Part shown: positions 43,848-54,422 of the stretch, piece after piece
Layout: each line of letters starts with the position of its first letter
Numbering within the stretch: position 1 is the first letter of the stretch
Assembly (NCBI RefSeq): GCF_900091525.1
Contig: NZ_FMCU01000011.1
Location: 124,001-188,000 of the forward strand
Length of the DNA: 64,000 nucleotides
Source: Micromonospora matsumotoense
Lineage (GTDB): Bacteria > Actinomycetota > Actinomycetes > Mycobacteriales > Micromonosporaceae
Direction of reading: 5' to 3'
Notes under the pieces: model-generated
Database searches by the model: none
What the model saw: only the letters and a program-made list of their open reading frames with translations
What the model was told of the DNA's origin: nothing
Translations under genes and position numbers: made by a program

Positions 43848-45641
43848 GTGGCCGGAACAATCGACCTTGCCGCGGTGTGGACCGCGGCGACGGACGAACT
43901 CGCCGACGAGATCATCTCCGCCCAGCAGCGTGCCTACCTCCGACTGACCCGTTTGCGGGCGATCGTCGAGGACACCGCGCTGCTCTCCGTGCCGGACGCC
44001 TTCACCCGGGACGTCATCGAGTCACGGCTGCGACCGGCCATCACCGAGGCGCTCACCCGCCGGCTGGGCCGACCGATACAGGTCGCGGTCACCGTGCGGA
44101 TCGCCGACGACGCCGCCGGCCGGCCGGCCGGCACCCTCTACCGCAGCGGACCGGAATCCGCCCCGGTGGAGACCGGCCCGGCCGTGGATGACTATCCCGG
44201 ATTCCGGCCGCCGGTCTACGACGAGCCGCAGCCGTCGTACCAGCGCGATGCCGGGCCACCGCCGGAGCAGCCCGGGGAGCGGCCGCCACCGGAGCACGAC
44301 GGACACCGTCCCGCCAGGGTCCCGGCCAGCCGGGACGGCGGTCAGGACACCCTGTTCGGTGCCGGCTTCGCCGAACCGACACGGATGGACCACCCCGCCC
44401 CCGAACGGCGCGGGTTCGAGGAACGCCACCGCCCCGAGCCGGACACCGATCCGCGCGGCTACGAGCCCGCGTACCGGGACCAGGGTCGGCCGCCGCGCGA
44501 CCAGCAGGGTCCGCGCGGCCTGGCCCGCGACGGCGCCACCGACAGCGGGCCCGGTCGGGCCGGTGCCGACCATCGACCCGGTGGCGGTGACCGACGCGGT
44601 ACGGAGGGCAGCGGCAACCGCCTCAACCCGAAGTACATGTTCGAGACGTTCGTCATCGGCTCGTCCAACCGGTTCGCCCACGCGGCGAGCGTCGCGGTGG
44701 CCGAGTCGCCGGCCAAGGCGTACAACCCGCTGTTCATCTACGGCAGCTCGGGGCTGGGCAAGACGCACCTGTTGCACGCGATCGGGCACTACGCCCAGAC
44801 GCTCGGCAACGCCCGCTCGGTCCGGTACGTCTCGACCGAGGAGTTCACCAACGACTTCATCAACTCCCTGCGGGACGACAAGACCAGCGCGTTCCAGCGT
44901 CGCTACCGCGACGTCGATATCCTGCTGATCGACGACATCCAGTTCCTGGAGAACCGCGAGCGGACCCAGGAGGAGTTCTTCCACACCTTCAACACCCTGC
45001 ACAACGCCAACAAGCAGATCGTGATCACGTCCGACCGCTCGCCGAAGCAACTGGCGACGTTGGAGGACCGGCTGCGGACCCGGTTCGAGTGGGGACTGCT
45101 CGCCGACATCCAGCCGCCCGACCTGGAGACCCGGATCGCGATCCTCCAGAAGAAGGCCGCCCAGGAGCGGCTCTACGCCCCGCCGGACGTGCTGGAGTTC
45201 ATCGCCTCCCGGGTGTCGAACTCGATCCGGGAACTGGAGGGGGCACTGATCCGGGTCACCGCGTTCGCCAGCCTCACCCGGTCCACCGTCGAGCTGTCGC
45301 TGGCCGAGGAGGTGCTGCGGGACTTCATCCCCGACGGCGCCGGCCCGGAGATCACCGCCGACCAGATCATGGTCTCCACCTCGGAGTACTTCGGGGTGAG
45401 CCTGGAGGACCTGCGCGGGCACTCGCGCTCCCGGGTGCTGGTCAACGCCCGCCAGGTGGCCATGTACCTGTGTCGGGAGCTGACCGACCTGTCGCTGCCC
45501 CGGATCGGGCAGGCGTTCGGCGGCCGGGACCACACCACGGTGATGCACGCCGACCGGAAGATCCGGCAGCAGATGGCGGAGCGGCGCTCGCTCTACAACC
45601 AGATCGCCGAGTTGACCAACCGGATCAAGCAGAACACCTGA
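43848..45641 (+). CDS. dnaA: Chromosomal replication initiator protein DnaA
   Basis: A 597-residue DnaA. Domain I (residues about 1-90) starts AGTIDLAAVWTAATDELADE; domain II is a long Pro/Gly/Arg-rich linker (about 90-260), typical of actinomycetes; domain III is the AAA+ ATPase (NPLFIYGSSGLGKTHLLHAI, ILLIDDIQFLENRE); domain IV is the DnaA-box-reading helix-turn-helix (SRVLVNARQVAMYLCRELTD then GGRDHTTVMHADRKI). The GTG at 43848 is preceded by GAGGGGGTGG. It opens oriC, immediately downstream, to load the helicase. Confidence 0.97.
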   Translation: MAGTIDLAAVWTAATDELADEIISAQQRAYLRLTRLRAIVEDTALLSVPDAFTRDVIESRLRPAITEALTRRLGRPIQVAVTVRIADDAAGRPAGTLYRSGPESAPVETGPAVDDYPGFRPPVYDEPQPSYQRDAGPPPEQPGERPPPEHDGHRPARVPASRDGGQDTLFGAGFAEPTRMDHPAPERRGFEERHRPEPDTDPRGYEPAYRDQGRPPRDQQGPRGLARDGATDSGPGRAGADHRPGGGDRRGTEGSGNRLNPKYMFETFVIGSSNRFAHAASVAVAESPAKAYNPLFIYGSSGLGKTHLLHAIGHYAQTLGNARSVRYVSTEEFTNDFINSLRDDKTSAFQRRYRDVDILLIDDIQFLENRERTQEEFFHTFNTLHNANKQIVITSDRSPKQLATLEDRLRTRFEWGLLADIQPPDLETRIAILQKKAAQERLYAPPDVLEFIASRVSNSIRELEGALIRVTAFASLTRSTVELSLAEEVLRDFIPDGAGPEITADQIMVSTSEYFGVSLEDLRGHSRSRVLVNARQVAMYLCRELTDLSLPRIGQAFGGRDHTTVMHADRKIRQQMAERRSLYNQIAELTNRIKQNT

Positions 45642-45668
45642 GACGTACGCCACTCCCACCGCTTCATC

Positions 45669-45699
45669 GACGCCCGGCCGACCATCTCGGCCGGGCGTC
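45669..45699 (+). terminator. dnaA terminator
   Basis: 13-bp perfect inverted repeat (45669-45681 with 45687-45699) 27 bp after the dnaA stop, separating it from oriC. Confidence 0.85.
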
Positions 45700-45756
45700 T
45701 TCGCGTCGGCACGCCCCCGGTGGGTTGACCCTGCACCGGGTCGAGGGCCCACGATC

Positions 45757-46256
45757 TGTGGATGACACGTCACGTTCGTCCACAGGACGACCCGGTTGTC
45801 CACACCCCCTGTTCCACAGCCGGTGGATAACCACGCTCTGTCCGGAGCCAGTTACCCACAGACTGTGGATAAACCCTGGGGACGATGCTGTGGACGGCTG
45901 GGGACAACCGGTGCGCGGTCCACAGCCGACGGAGGGCCTGTGGGCAACCTGTTGAAGGTTCTGGGGACGACCCGGCTCCGGGCCGACGCCGTCGTCCACA
46001 GCACTGGGGGTAAACCCGGTGGATAACCGGTGGACAACCGGTGGACGGCGGTGGACAACGCTGGGGACAGCGGGTGCCTGTGGACGGCCGACCGGGTTTA
46101 CCCCCGGGTTCTCCACAGCGAACCCACCGGTGGATAACGTGTCTGACCTGCCACGACGCGAGTTACCCACAGTTTGCACAGGTGCGATGAAGACGATGTA
46201 GTTATCTCTTCTAAGAATCAAAAACCAATCATCACCGTTGGACTTCCTGTGGATCG
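45757..46256. other. oriC, chromosomal replication origin
   Basis: The dnaA-dnaN intergenic region holds about 15 nine-mers with at most one mismatch to the actinobacterial DnaA box TT(G/A)TCCACA, in both orientations. Perfect ones are at 45796-45804 and 45864-45872; others start at 45757, 45776, 45822, 45852, 45899, 45939, 45992, 46018, 46029, 46050, 46109, 46129 and 46163. The stretch from about 46188 to 46240 is strongly A+T-rich for this genome and is the likely unwinding element, lying on the dnaN side. Confidence 0.95.
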
Positions 46257-46423
46257 GGCGCAGCACTGCCGTCGGCAGTCGGCCCGGCACCGGAAGCACG
46301 GGGTCGGGCGCACAGCCGATGCCCACGCGCCCTAAGGTGCGATGGGTACCCGCACGGTCGGGCGGGACGGTGGGCAGCGGTCGGCATGAGAGAGTTGTCG
46401 CTGACGTCGACGCGGAGGCATTG

Positions 46424-47557
46424 ATGAAGTTCCGAGTAGAGCGCGACGCGCTCGCCGAAGCGGTGGCGTGGACCGCCAAGAGCCTGCCCAGCCGGCCGTC
46501 CGTACCGGTGCTCGCCGGGGTGATGCTGCGGGTCACCGACGGCAACCTCCAGGTCTCCGGCTTCGACTACGAGGTCTCCAGCCAGGTGACCGTCGAGGTG
46601 CAGGGCGATGCCGACGGCGCCGCCCTGGTCTCCGGCCGGCTGCTCGCCGAGATCACCAAGGCACTGCCGGCCAAGCCGGTCGACATCGCCGCGGTCGGTG
46701 CCCACCTGGAGCTGGTCTGCGGCAGCGCCCGGTTCACCCTGCCGACCATGCCGGTGGAGGACTACCCCGCCCTGCCGGAGATGCCGGAGAGCGCGGGCAC
46801 CGTCGAGGCCGCCGCCTTCGCCGCCGCCGTCGCCCAGGTGGCCATCGCCGCCGGCCGGGACGAGACGCTGCCGATGATGACCGGCGTCCGGCTGGAACTC
46901 TCCGGGGGCACCCTGGCGATGCTCGCCACCGACCGCTACCGGCTCGCCCTGCGCGAGATGGAGTGGAACCCGGACGACCCGGACATCAGCATCAACGCCC
47001 TGGTCCCCGCCCGCACCCTGAACGACACCGCGAAGGCACTCGGCCCGCTCGGCGGTCAGGTGACCATGGCGCTGTCCCAGGGCGGCGCAGGCGAAGGCAT
47101 GATCGGTTTCTCCGGCGGCACCCGCCGGACCACCAGCCGACTGCTCGACGGAGCCAACTACCCGCCGGTCCGCTCGCTCTTCCCGGCCAACAGCAACGCC
47201 GAGGCACGGGTCCCGGTGAGCACCCTGATCGAGGTGGTCAAGCGCGTCGCCCTGGTCGCCGAGCGGACCACGCCGGTGCTGCTCAGCTTCAGCTCCGACG
47301 GACTGGTCGTCGAGGCCGGTGGCACCGAGGAGGCCCGGGCCAGCGAGGCGATGGAGGCCACCTTCACCGGCGAGCCGCTGACCATCGGCTTCAACCCGCA
47401 GTACCTGATCGACGGGCTGGCCAACCTGGGGGCCCAGTACGCGCTGCTGCGGTTCGTGGACGCCTTCAAGCCGGCGGTGATTTCGCCCGCCGGTGAGGAT
47501 GGCGAGGTCATCTCTGGGTACCGGTACCTCATCATGCCGATCCGCGTGTCCCGCTGA
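46424..47557 (+). CDS. dnaN: DNA polymerase III beta clamp
   Basis: A 377-residue sliding clamp with three repeated domains. It starts MKFRVERDALAEAVAWTAKS; motifs include ATDRYRLALRE (domain 2) and a C-terminal YLIMPIRVSR that forms part of the partner-binding cleft. GGAGG lies 10 bases before the ATG. It tethers polymerase to DNA. oriC is immediately upstream. Confidence 0.97.
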   Translation: MKFRVERDALAEAVAWTAKSLPSRPSVPVLAGVMLRVTDGNLQVSGFDYEVSSQVTVEVQGDADGAALVSGRLLAEITKALPAKPVDIAAVGAHLELVCGSARFTLPTMPVEDYPALPEMPESAGTVEAAAFAAAVAQVAIAAGRDETLPMMTGVRLELSGGTLAMLATDRYRLALREMEWNPDDPDISINALVPARTLNDTAKALGPLGGQVTMALSQGGAGEGMIGFSGGTRRTTSRLLDGANYPPVRSLFPANSNAEARVPVSTLIEVVKRVALVAERTTPVLLSFSSDGLVVEAGGTEEARASEAMEATFTGEPLTIGFNPQYLIDGLANLGAQYALLRFVDAFKPAVISPAGEDGEVISGYRYLIMPIRVSR

Positions 47558-47598
47558 TCGCGCACCGGCACCACCCAGACGCACGGAGGTAGGGGCAG

Positions 47599-48471
47599 AT
47601 GCAGCTCGGCCTGGTAGGACTCGGCCGGATGGGCGGCAACATGCGCGAGCGGTTGCGCGCCGCCGGGCAGGAGGTGGTCGGCTACGACCGCAACGCCGAC
47701 CGCAGCGACGTCGCGAGCCTCGCTGAGCTGGCCGACAAGCTGGAGTCGCCCCGGGCGGTCTGGGTGATGGTGCCCGCTGCCGTCACCGACGCGACCATCG
47801 ACGCGCTCGCCGAGGTGCTGGGCGAGGGCGACATCATCATCGACGGCGGCAACTCGCGGTTCAGCGACGACGCCCCCCGGGCCGAACGGCTGGCCGAGCG
47901 GGGCATCGGCTACGTCGACGTCGGTGTCTCCGGCGGCGTCTGGGGCAACGTGAACGGCTACGCCCTGATGGTCGGCGGCGCGCAGGAGCACGTCGACCAC
48001 CTGATGCCGATCTTCGAGGCGTTGAAGCCGGCCGGTGACTTCGGCTTCGTGCACGCCGGCCCGGTCGGCGCCGGCCACTACGCCAAGATGGTGCACAACG
48101 GCATCGAGTACGGCCTGATGCACGCCTACGCCGAGGGCTTCGAGCTGCTGTCCGCCGCCGAGATGGTGACGAACGTGCCCGGCATCATCAAGTCCTGGCG
48201 GGAGGGCACCGTCGTCCAGTCCTGGCTGCTCGACCTGCTGGACCGGGCGTTGGACGAGGACCCGTCGCTGGCCACGCTGACCGGTTACACCGACGACACC
48301 GGTGAGGGGCGCTGGACGGTCGACGAGGCGATCCGGCTGGCCGTCCCGCTCAACGTCATCACCGCCGCCCTGTTCGCCCGGTTCTCCTCCCGGCAGGACG
48401 ACTCACCCGCGATGAAGGCGGTCGCCGCGCTGCGCCAGCAGTTCGGTGGGCACGCCGTGCACAAGCGCTGA
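47599..48471 (+). CDS. gnd: 6-phosphogluconate dehydrogenase, short (decarboxylating) type
   Basis: A 290-residue enzyme of the short GndA/YqeC type that oxidises 6-phosphogluconate to ribulose-5-phosphate with CO2 release. It has the NAD(P)-binding LGLVGLGRMGGNMRERLRAA, the GVSGGVWGNVNGYALMVGG motif and the catalytic GAGHYAKMVHNGIEYGLMHA. In actinomycetes this gene sits between dnaN and recF. GGAGG precedes the ATG at 47599. Confidence 0.95.
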   Translation: MQLGLVGLGRMGGNMRERLRAAGQEVVGYDRNADRSDVASLAELADKLESPRAVWVMVPAAVTDATIDALAEVLGEGDIIIDGGNSRFSDDAPRAERLAERGIGYVDVGVSGGVWGNVNGYALMVGGAQEHVDHLMPIFEALKPAGDFGFVHAGPVGAGHYAKMVHNGIEYGLMHAYAEGFELLSAAEMVTNVPGIIKSWREGTVVQSWLLDLLDRALDEDPSLATLTGYTDDTGEGRWTVDEAIRLAVPLNVITAALFARFSSRQDDSPAMKAVAALRQQFGGHAVHKR

Positions 48472-48487
48472 GCGGCATCCACAGGCT

Positions 48488-49621
48488 GTGTACGTCCGCC
48501 GGCTCGAACTGGTCGACTTCCGCTCGTACGAGCGGGTCGGCGTCGACCTGGAGCCGGGGCCGAACGTCCTGATCGGGGCGAACGGCGTCGGCAAGACCAA
48601 TCTGGCCGAGGCGCTGGGCTATGTGGCGACCCTGGACTCGCACCGGGTCGCCACCGACGCCCCCCTGGTCCGGCTGGGCGCCACCTCGGCGGTGATCCGC
48701 TGCGCGGTGGTGCACGACGGCCGGGAACTCCTGATCGAGCTGGAGATCGTCCCCGGGAAGGCCAACCGGGCCCGGCTGGGGCGCTCACCGGCCCGGCGGG
48801 CCCGCGACGTGATCGGCGCGCTGCGGCTGGTGCTCTTCGCCCCCGAGGACCTGGAACTCGTCCGGGGTGACCCGGCCGAACGCCGCCGCTACCTCGACGA
48901 CCTGCTGGTGCTCCGGCAGCCCCGGTACGCGGGGGTGCGTGCCGACTACGAACGGGTGGTCAAGCAACGCAACGCCCTGCTGCGTACGGCGTACCTGGCC
49001 CGCAAGACGGGCGGGTCGCGGGGCGGTGACCTGTCCACCCTGGCGGTCTGGGACGCCCACCTGGCGCAGCACGGGTCCGAGCTGCTCGCCGGCCGGCTCG
49101 AACTGGTCGCCGCGCTCACCCCGCACGTGGCGAAGGCGTACGACGCGGTGGCGGCGGGCGCGGGGGCGGCGGGGATCGCGTACCGGCCGTCGGTGGAGCT
49201 GACCGGGCCGACCGCCGACCGCGCGGTGCTGGCCGAGGCGTTGACCGGCGCGCTGGCGGAGTCCCGGTCGGCCGAGATCGAGCGGGGCACCACCCTGGTC
49301 GGGCCGCACCGTGACGACCTCGTCCTCACCCTCGGCCCGCTGCCCGCCAAGGGGTACGCCAGCCACGGCGAGTCCTGGTCGTACGCGCTGGCCCTGCGAC
49401 TGGCCGGGTACGACCTGCTGCGCGCCGACGGGATCGAGCCGGTGCTGGTGCTCGACGACGTCTTCGCCGAGCTGGACGCGGGTCGGCGGGAACGACTGGC
49501 CGAACTGGTCGGCGGGGCCGGTCAGCTGCTGGTGACCTGTGCGGTGGACGACGACGTGCCGGCGGCCCTGCGCGGCGCCCGGTACGCGGTGGGCGACGGG
49601 ACGGTCCGCCGTGTCGACTGA
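48488..49621 (+). CDS. recF: DNA replication and repair protein RecF
   Basis: A 377-residue SMC-like ATPase that loads RecA at gaps. It starts from GTG 48488 (YVRRLELVDFRSYERVGVDL) with Walker A IGANGVGKTNLAEAL, the signature motif near GYASHGESWSYALALRL, and Walker B EPVLVLDDVFAELD. It overlaps the DciA-type gene by 11 bases. Length is normal. Confidence 0.96.
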   Translation: MYVRRLELVDFRSYERVGVDLEPGPNVLIGANGVGKTNLAEALGYVATLDSHRVATDAPLVRLGATSAVIRCAVVHDGRELLIELEIVPGKANRARLGRSPARRARDVIGALRLVLFAPEDLELVRGDPAERRRYLDDLLVLRQPRYAGVRADYERVVKQRNALLRTAYLARKTGGSRGGDLSTLAVWDAHLAQHGSELLAGRLELVAALTPHVAKAYDAVAAGAGAAGIAYRPSVELTGPTADRAVLAEALTGALAESRSAEIERGTTLVGPHRDDLVLTLGPLPAKGYASHGESWSYALALRLAGYDLLRADGIEPVLVLDDVFAELDAGRRERLAELVGGAGQLLVTCAVDDDVPAALRGARYAVGDGTVRRVD

Positions 49622-50363
49622 GCCGGAGCAACCCGCCGGGCCCCGGAAGGGGACGGGCGGTGCGAGGCGCACCTCCTCGGGCGGGGCAGGTGGTGCGCGT
49701 ACCCCCGGGGGAGCCGGTGGGGGCGCGGGCGGTGCCCGGGCCCGACCGGCCGGCACCGGTGCGGACGCCGCGCCGGGTGGGGGTACCGGCGGTCCGGCGA
49801 CCGGCAGCGGTTCGGCCGGAGCGGGTGGCCCCGCGGGCGGTGCTGACGGCGCGGCGGGTGCGTCCGGACCGCAGCTGGCGCGGGCGGTGCTGGACGCGGC
49901 GAGGGCCCGGCGGGAGTCGGCGGCCCGCAACCGTCGCCCGGGGGTCACCGGCGCGGCCGACGGTGGCGGCCGGCGGTTGCGCGGCTATTCCGGGCCGGGG
50001 CCGGACCCGCGTGACCCGCAGCCGTTGGGTGCGGTGTTGGAGCGGCTGATGAAGGCGCGCGGCTGGCAGCAACCGGCGGCCGAGGCGACCGTCTTCGGCG
50101 CCTGGGAGAAGGTCGTCGGGGCGGAGATCGCCCAGCACAGCCGCCCGGTCAAGCTGGAGGACGGCGAGCTGACCGTGGAGGCGCGGTCGACCGCGTGGGC
50201 CACCCAGTTGCGGCTGCTCGCCGGTTCGCTGTTGAAGCGGATCGCCGGGGAGGTCGGCCACAACGTGGTCCGCAAGCTGCACATCCACGGGCCGGCGGCA
50301 CCGTCCTGGTCCCGGGGCCCGCGCCGGGTACGCGGCCGCGGACCGCGCGACACCTACGGCTGA
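49611..50363 (+). CDS. dciA: DUF721/DciA family replicative helicase operator
   Basis: A 250-residue DciA-type protein. The first 130 residues are low-complexity Gly/Ala/Pro/Arg, unusually long; residues about 140-235 are the DUF721 domain (LGAVLERLMKARGWQQPAAE, VFGAWEKVVGAEIAQHSRPV, LEDGELTVEARSTAWATQLR). Many bacteria without DnaC/DnaI use DciA to promote DnaB function. The GTG start at 49611 lies within the recF 3' end, so translation is coupled. Confidence 0.88.
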   Translation: MSTEPEQPAGPRKGTGGARRTSSGGAGGARTPGGAGGGAGGARARPAGTGADAAPGGGTGGPATGSGSAGAGGPAGGADGAAGASGPQLARAVLDAARARRESAARNRRPGVTGAADGGGRRLRGYSGPGPDPRDPQPLGAVLERLMKARGWQQPAAEATVFGAWEKVVGAEIAQHSRPVKLEDGELTVEARSTAWATQLRLLAGSLLKRIAGEVGHNVVRKLHIHGPAAPSWSRGPRRVRGRGPRDTYG

Positions 50364-50366
50364 CGG

Positions 50367-50594
50367 TCAGCGTTCGGCGCGGCGGGCCTCCCGCTCGGCG
50401 CGTTTGCGTTCCCGCTGGTCACGGCTCCACTGCTTGCGTCGTTCCAGGTCCTCCTTCCAGGCGTCCCGGGCCTGCCGGGAGCCGCCCTGCACCGCGCCCT
50501 GCACCTCGGGCGGGCCGGTCAGGTTCTTGAAGGCCCATGCCAGGAGTCGACCGCCCTCGCCCGGGGCCTTCGCCGCCGGCTTGTCCTCGCTCAT
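50367..50594 (-). CDS. Small basic hypothetical protein
   Basis: A 75-residue protein, MSEDKPAAKAPGEGGRLLAW, with a helical middle (KNLTGPPEVQGAVQGG) and a highly charged C-terminus rich in Arg/Glu/Lys likely to form a helix. GGGAAGG precedes the ATG at 50594. It is divergent from a MarR-family gene with a perfect palindrome in between. No family recognised; convergent with dciA. Confidence 0.65.
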   Translation of the reverse strand: MSEDKPAAKAPGEGGRLLAWAFKNLTGPPEVQGAVQGGSRQARDAWKEDLERRKQWSRDQRERKRAEREARRAER

Positions 50595-50617
50595 CGGCAC
50601 CGACCTTCCCTCAAGTT

Positions 50618-50648
50618 GCTTGGTGTACCAATCATTGGTACACCAAGC
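50618..50648. promoter_or_regulatory. MarR/OhrR operator palindrome
   Basis: Perfect inverted repeat with 15-bp arms (GCTTGGTGTACCAAT and its complement) and one C between. It lies between the divergent small protein (start 50594) and the MarR gene (start 50685), ideally placed to repress both. Confidence 0.85.
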
Positions 50649-50684
50649 ATTGCTATCATCGCAACGGTGACGAGGAGGTGCACG

Positions 50685-51185
50685 GTGGTGGACGGCCCGC
50701 CCGAAGGCGATCCGCTGGCGTTGGAGGAGCAGGTCTGTTTCGCGCTCTCCGTCGCCGCGCGCGGTGTCGTCGCGGTCTACCGGCCGCTGCTGGAACCGAT
50801 GGGGCTGACCCATCCGCAGTACCTGGTGATGTTGGCGCTCTGGCAGCACGCGCCGCTGTCGGTCCGCGAGCTGAGCCGGCTGCTCCAGCTCGACCCCGGC
50901 ACCCTGTCGCCACTGCTCAAGCGCCTGGAGGCGGCCGGCTACCTCCGCCGCGAACGGGACCCCGCCGACGAGCGCAGCCTCGCCGTGTCGCTCACCGGGA
51001 GCGGGCGGGCGCTGCGGGAGCGCGCCGAGCAGATCCCCCCGGCGATCGTGGCGCGGCTCGGGCTGCCGCTGGCCGAGCTACGCGACCTGCACGGGGCGCT
51101 GACCCGGGTGATCGCCGCCGCCAACGGCGCGGTGGCGGCCGGCCCTCCGCCCGCCGGGTCGGCGCCCCCGACGCCCGGCGGCTAG
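50685..51185 (+). CDS. MarR-family regulator, OhrR-like
   Basis: A 166-residue winged-helix regulator. The EEQVCFALSVAARGVVAVYR then PLLEPMGLTHPQYLVMLALW block is that of OhrR proteins, including the N-terminal Cys that senses organic peroxides; the recognition helices are LSVRELSRLLQLDPGTLSPL and the wing RRERDPADERS. Start GTG at 50685 with GAGGAGG 6 bases upstream. No ohr peroxidase gene is adjacent, so the target is unclear beyond itself and the divergent gene. Confidence 0.88.
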   Translation: MVDGPPEGDPLALEEQVCFALSVAARGVVAVYRPLLEPMGLTHPQYLVMLALWQHAPLSVRELSRLLQLDPGTLSPLLKRLEAAGYLRRERDPADERSLAVSLTGSGRALRERAEQIPPAIVARLGLPLAELRDLHGALTRVIAAANGAVAAGPPPAGSAPPTPGG

Positions 51186-51241
51186 CGACACACGCCGCAC
51201 GGCCGGGGCGACGACCAGGCCGGGGCGCGGGGTCGGCAACC

Positions 51242-51826
51242 TCAGATCTGCGGGAGGGGACGGCGACCGGGTTCGGCGTCGGCATAGACCGCGAAGCCCC
51301 GGTCGGCGCAGCGCCGGTAGAAGGCGGCCAGCACCCCCAGCTCGGCGCAGGTGAAGTCCCACTGCGGCGGGTCACCGTTCTCGTCGCGCAGCCGGTCGAG
51401 CCGGCTGCCCAGCCAGCGCAGCTGCTGCTCGGCGAGGCGGCCGTCGCCGAGCAGCGCGCCGAGCACGTCACTGACCGACTCGAAGGTCACCGTCTCGCCG
51501 TGCGGCCGGTGCTGGACGACGAACTTCTCCACCCCGCCGGCGATCCAGGCGCAACCGTCCGGGTCGATCACCGGGTCCTCGTCCTCGGCGGCGGCGTCGG
51601 TGGCGTAGAGCACATTCTCCAGCCCGAGGATCAGGTCGACCAGCTCGGTGTAGGCGGTGGCCCGGACCGTGCCCGTCTTGGCGATGTGCTCGGCGAGCGC
51701 GGCGGTCGGCGCGGAGATCCGGGGGACGTCCACGATCTCGCCGAAGTCGACGAACTCGGCCGGCGCGACCGGGTCGTAGAAGCGGCCGGTCCGCGGCCAG
51801 TGCACCGCGACATTGTCCAGCCCCAT
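51242..51826 (-). CDS. Conserved hypothetical protein
   Basis: A 194-residue protein, MGLDNVAVHWPRTGRFYDPV, with ISAPTAALAEHIAKTGTVRA and a C-terminal FTCAELGVLAAFYRRCADRG. It is acidic, without membrane segments or signal peptide, and I cannot assign a family. It stands between the OhrR-like gene and gyrB, read towards the former. ATG at 51826 follows GAGAGGTGACACCCG. Confidence 0.7.
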   Translation of the reverse strand: MGLDNVAVHWPRTGRFYDPVAPAEFVDFGEIVDVPRISAPTAALAEHIAKTGTVRATAYTELVDLILGLENVLYATDAAAEDEDPVIDPDGCAWIAGGVEKFVVQHRPHGETVTFESVSDVLGALLGDGRLAEQQLRWLGSRLDRLRDENGDPPQWDFTCAELGVLAAFYRRCADRGFAVYADAEPGRRPLPQI

Positions 51827-52353
51827 CGGGTGTCACCTCTCGAGAGCACGGGTCGGGTCGATCGGGTCCATCGTCCCGGTTACGGGGGGAAAAGATCAAG
51901 ACGGGCAGCTTTGCCGCGCGCCGCAAAGCTACGGTACGGCCGCCTCCGGGCGCGACCCCCCGGCCGCCCGGCGAGCCGGTCGATTCCGTGGCGGTGGGCA
52001 CGGAGGCCGAGCCGGGGCGTGTAGGGGGAGTCGCGGACAGCGAGATTCGGCCGGCTACGAGGGTCTCAGCCGCCTTCAAGGGGTGCCGAGTGGCGGTTCT
52101 GTCGTGTGCGCACAGTAAGATTGACGGTGAGACGACGACCTGACGCGGTGCGACGGACAGGGGCCTTCACCGGCCCTTGATCAACGTCCCGGGTCGGGTC
52201 TGGCCGATCGCGATCCGCGGGCAACCGCGGCGACCGGCGCGCACGATCCGCGGCCGCCCTCCGGGCGTCGCCCGTGTGCGCCGACGTCGTGTCCTGTCCG
52301 CCGAACCCGCGCTCCCGCGCCCCGGCGCGGATGGTGCGAGAAAGTGGCCGAGG
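51827..52353. other. Region upstream of gyrB
   Basis: About 525 bp. It holds an 8-bp inverted repeat (51907-51914 with 51923-51930) and must carry the gyrB promoter; TAAGAT at 52116-52121 is a possible -10 but lacks a convincing -35. No gene seen. Confidence 0.5.
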
Positions 52354-54300
<1,947 letters not shown>

Positions 54301-54307
54301 CGTCGTC

Positions 54308-54334
54308 GGCCGGCCGGTGGCTCACCGGCCGGCC
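54308..54334. terminator. Hairpin after gyrB
   Basis: 12-bp perfect inverted repeat (54308-54319 with 54323-54334, 3-nt loop) 7 bp after the gyrB stop. It could attenuate transcription into gyrA or separate two transcripts. Confidence 0.65.
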
Positions 54335-54347
54335 CACGACCACCGGG

Positions 54348-54386
54348 TTATCCACAGCTTGGCCGCTTTCCACAACGTTATCCACA
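54348..54386. promoter_or_regulatory. Two DnaA boxes upstream of gyrA
   Basis: Perfect TTATCCACA at 54348-54356 and 54378-54386, same orientation, 30 bp apart, ending 36 bp before the gyrA start. Confidence 0.75.
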
Positions 54387-54422
54387 GCACGAACACGACT
54401 CTGAGTCTGATAAGGGTTAACA

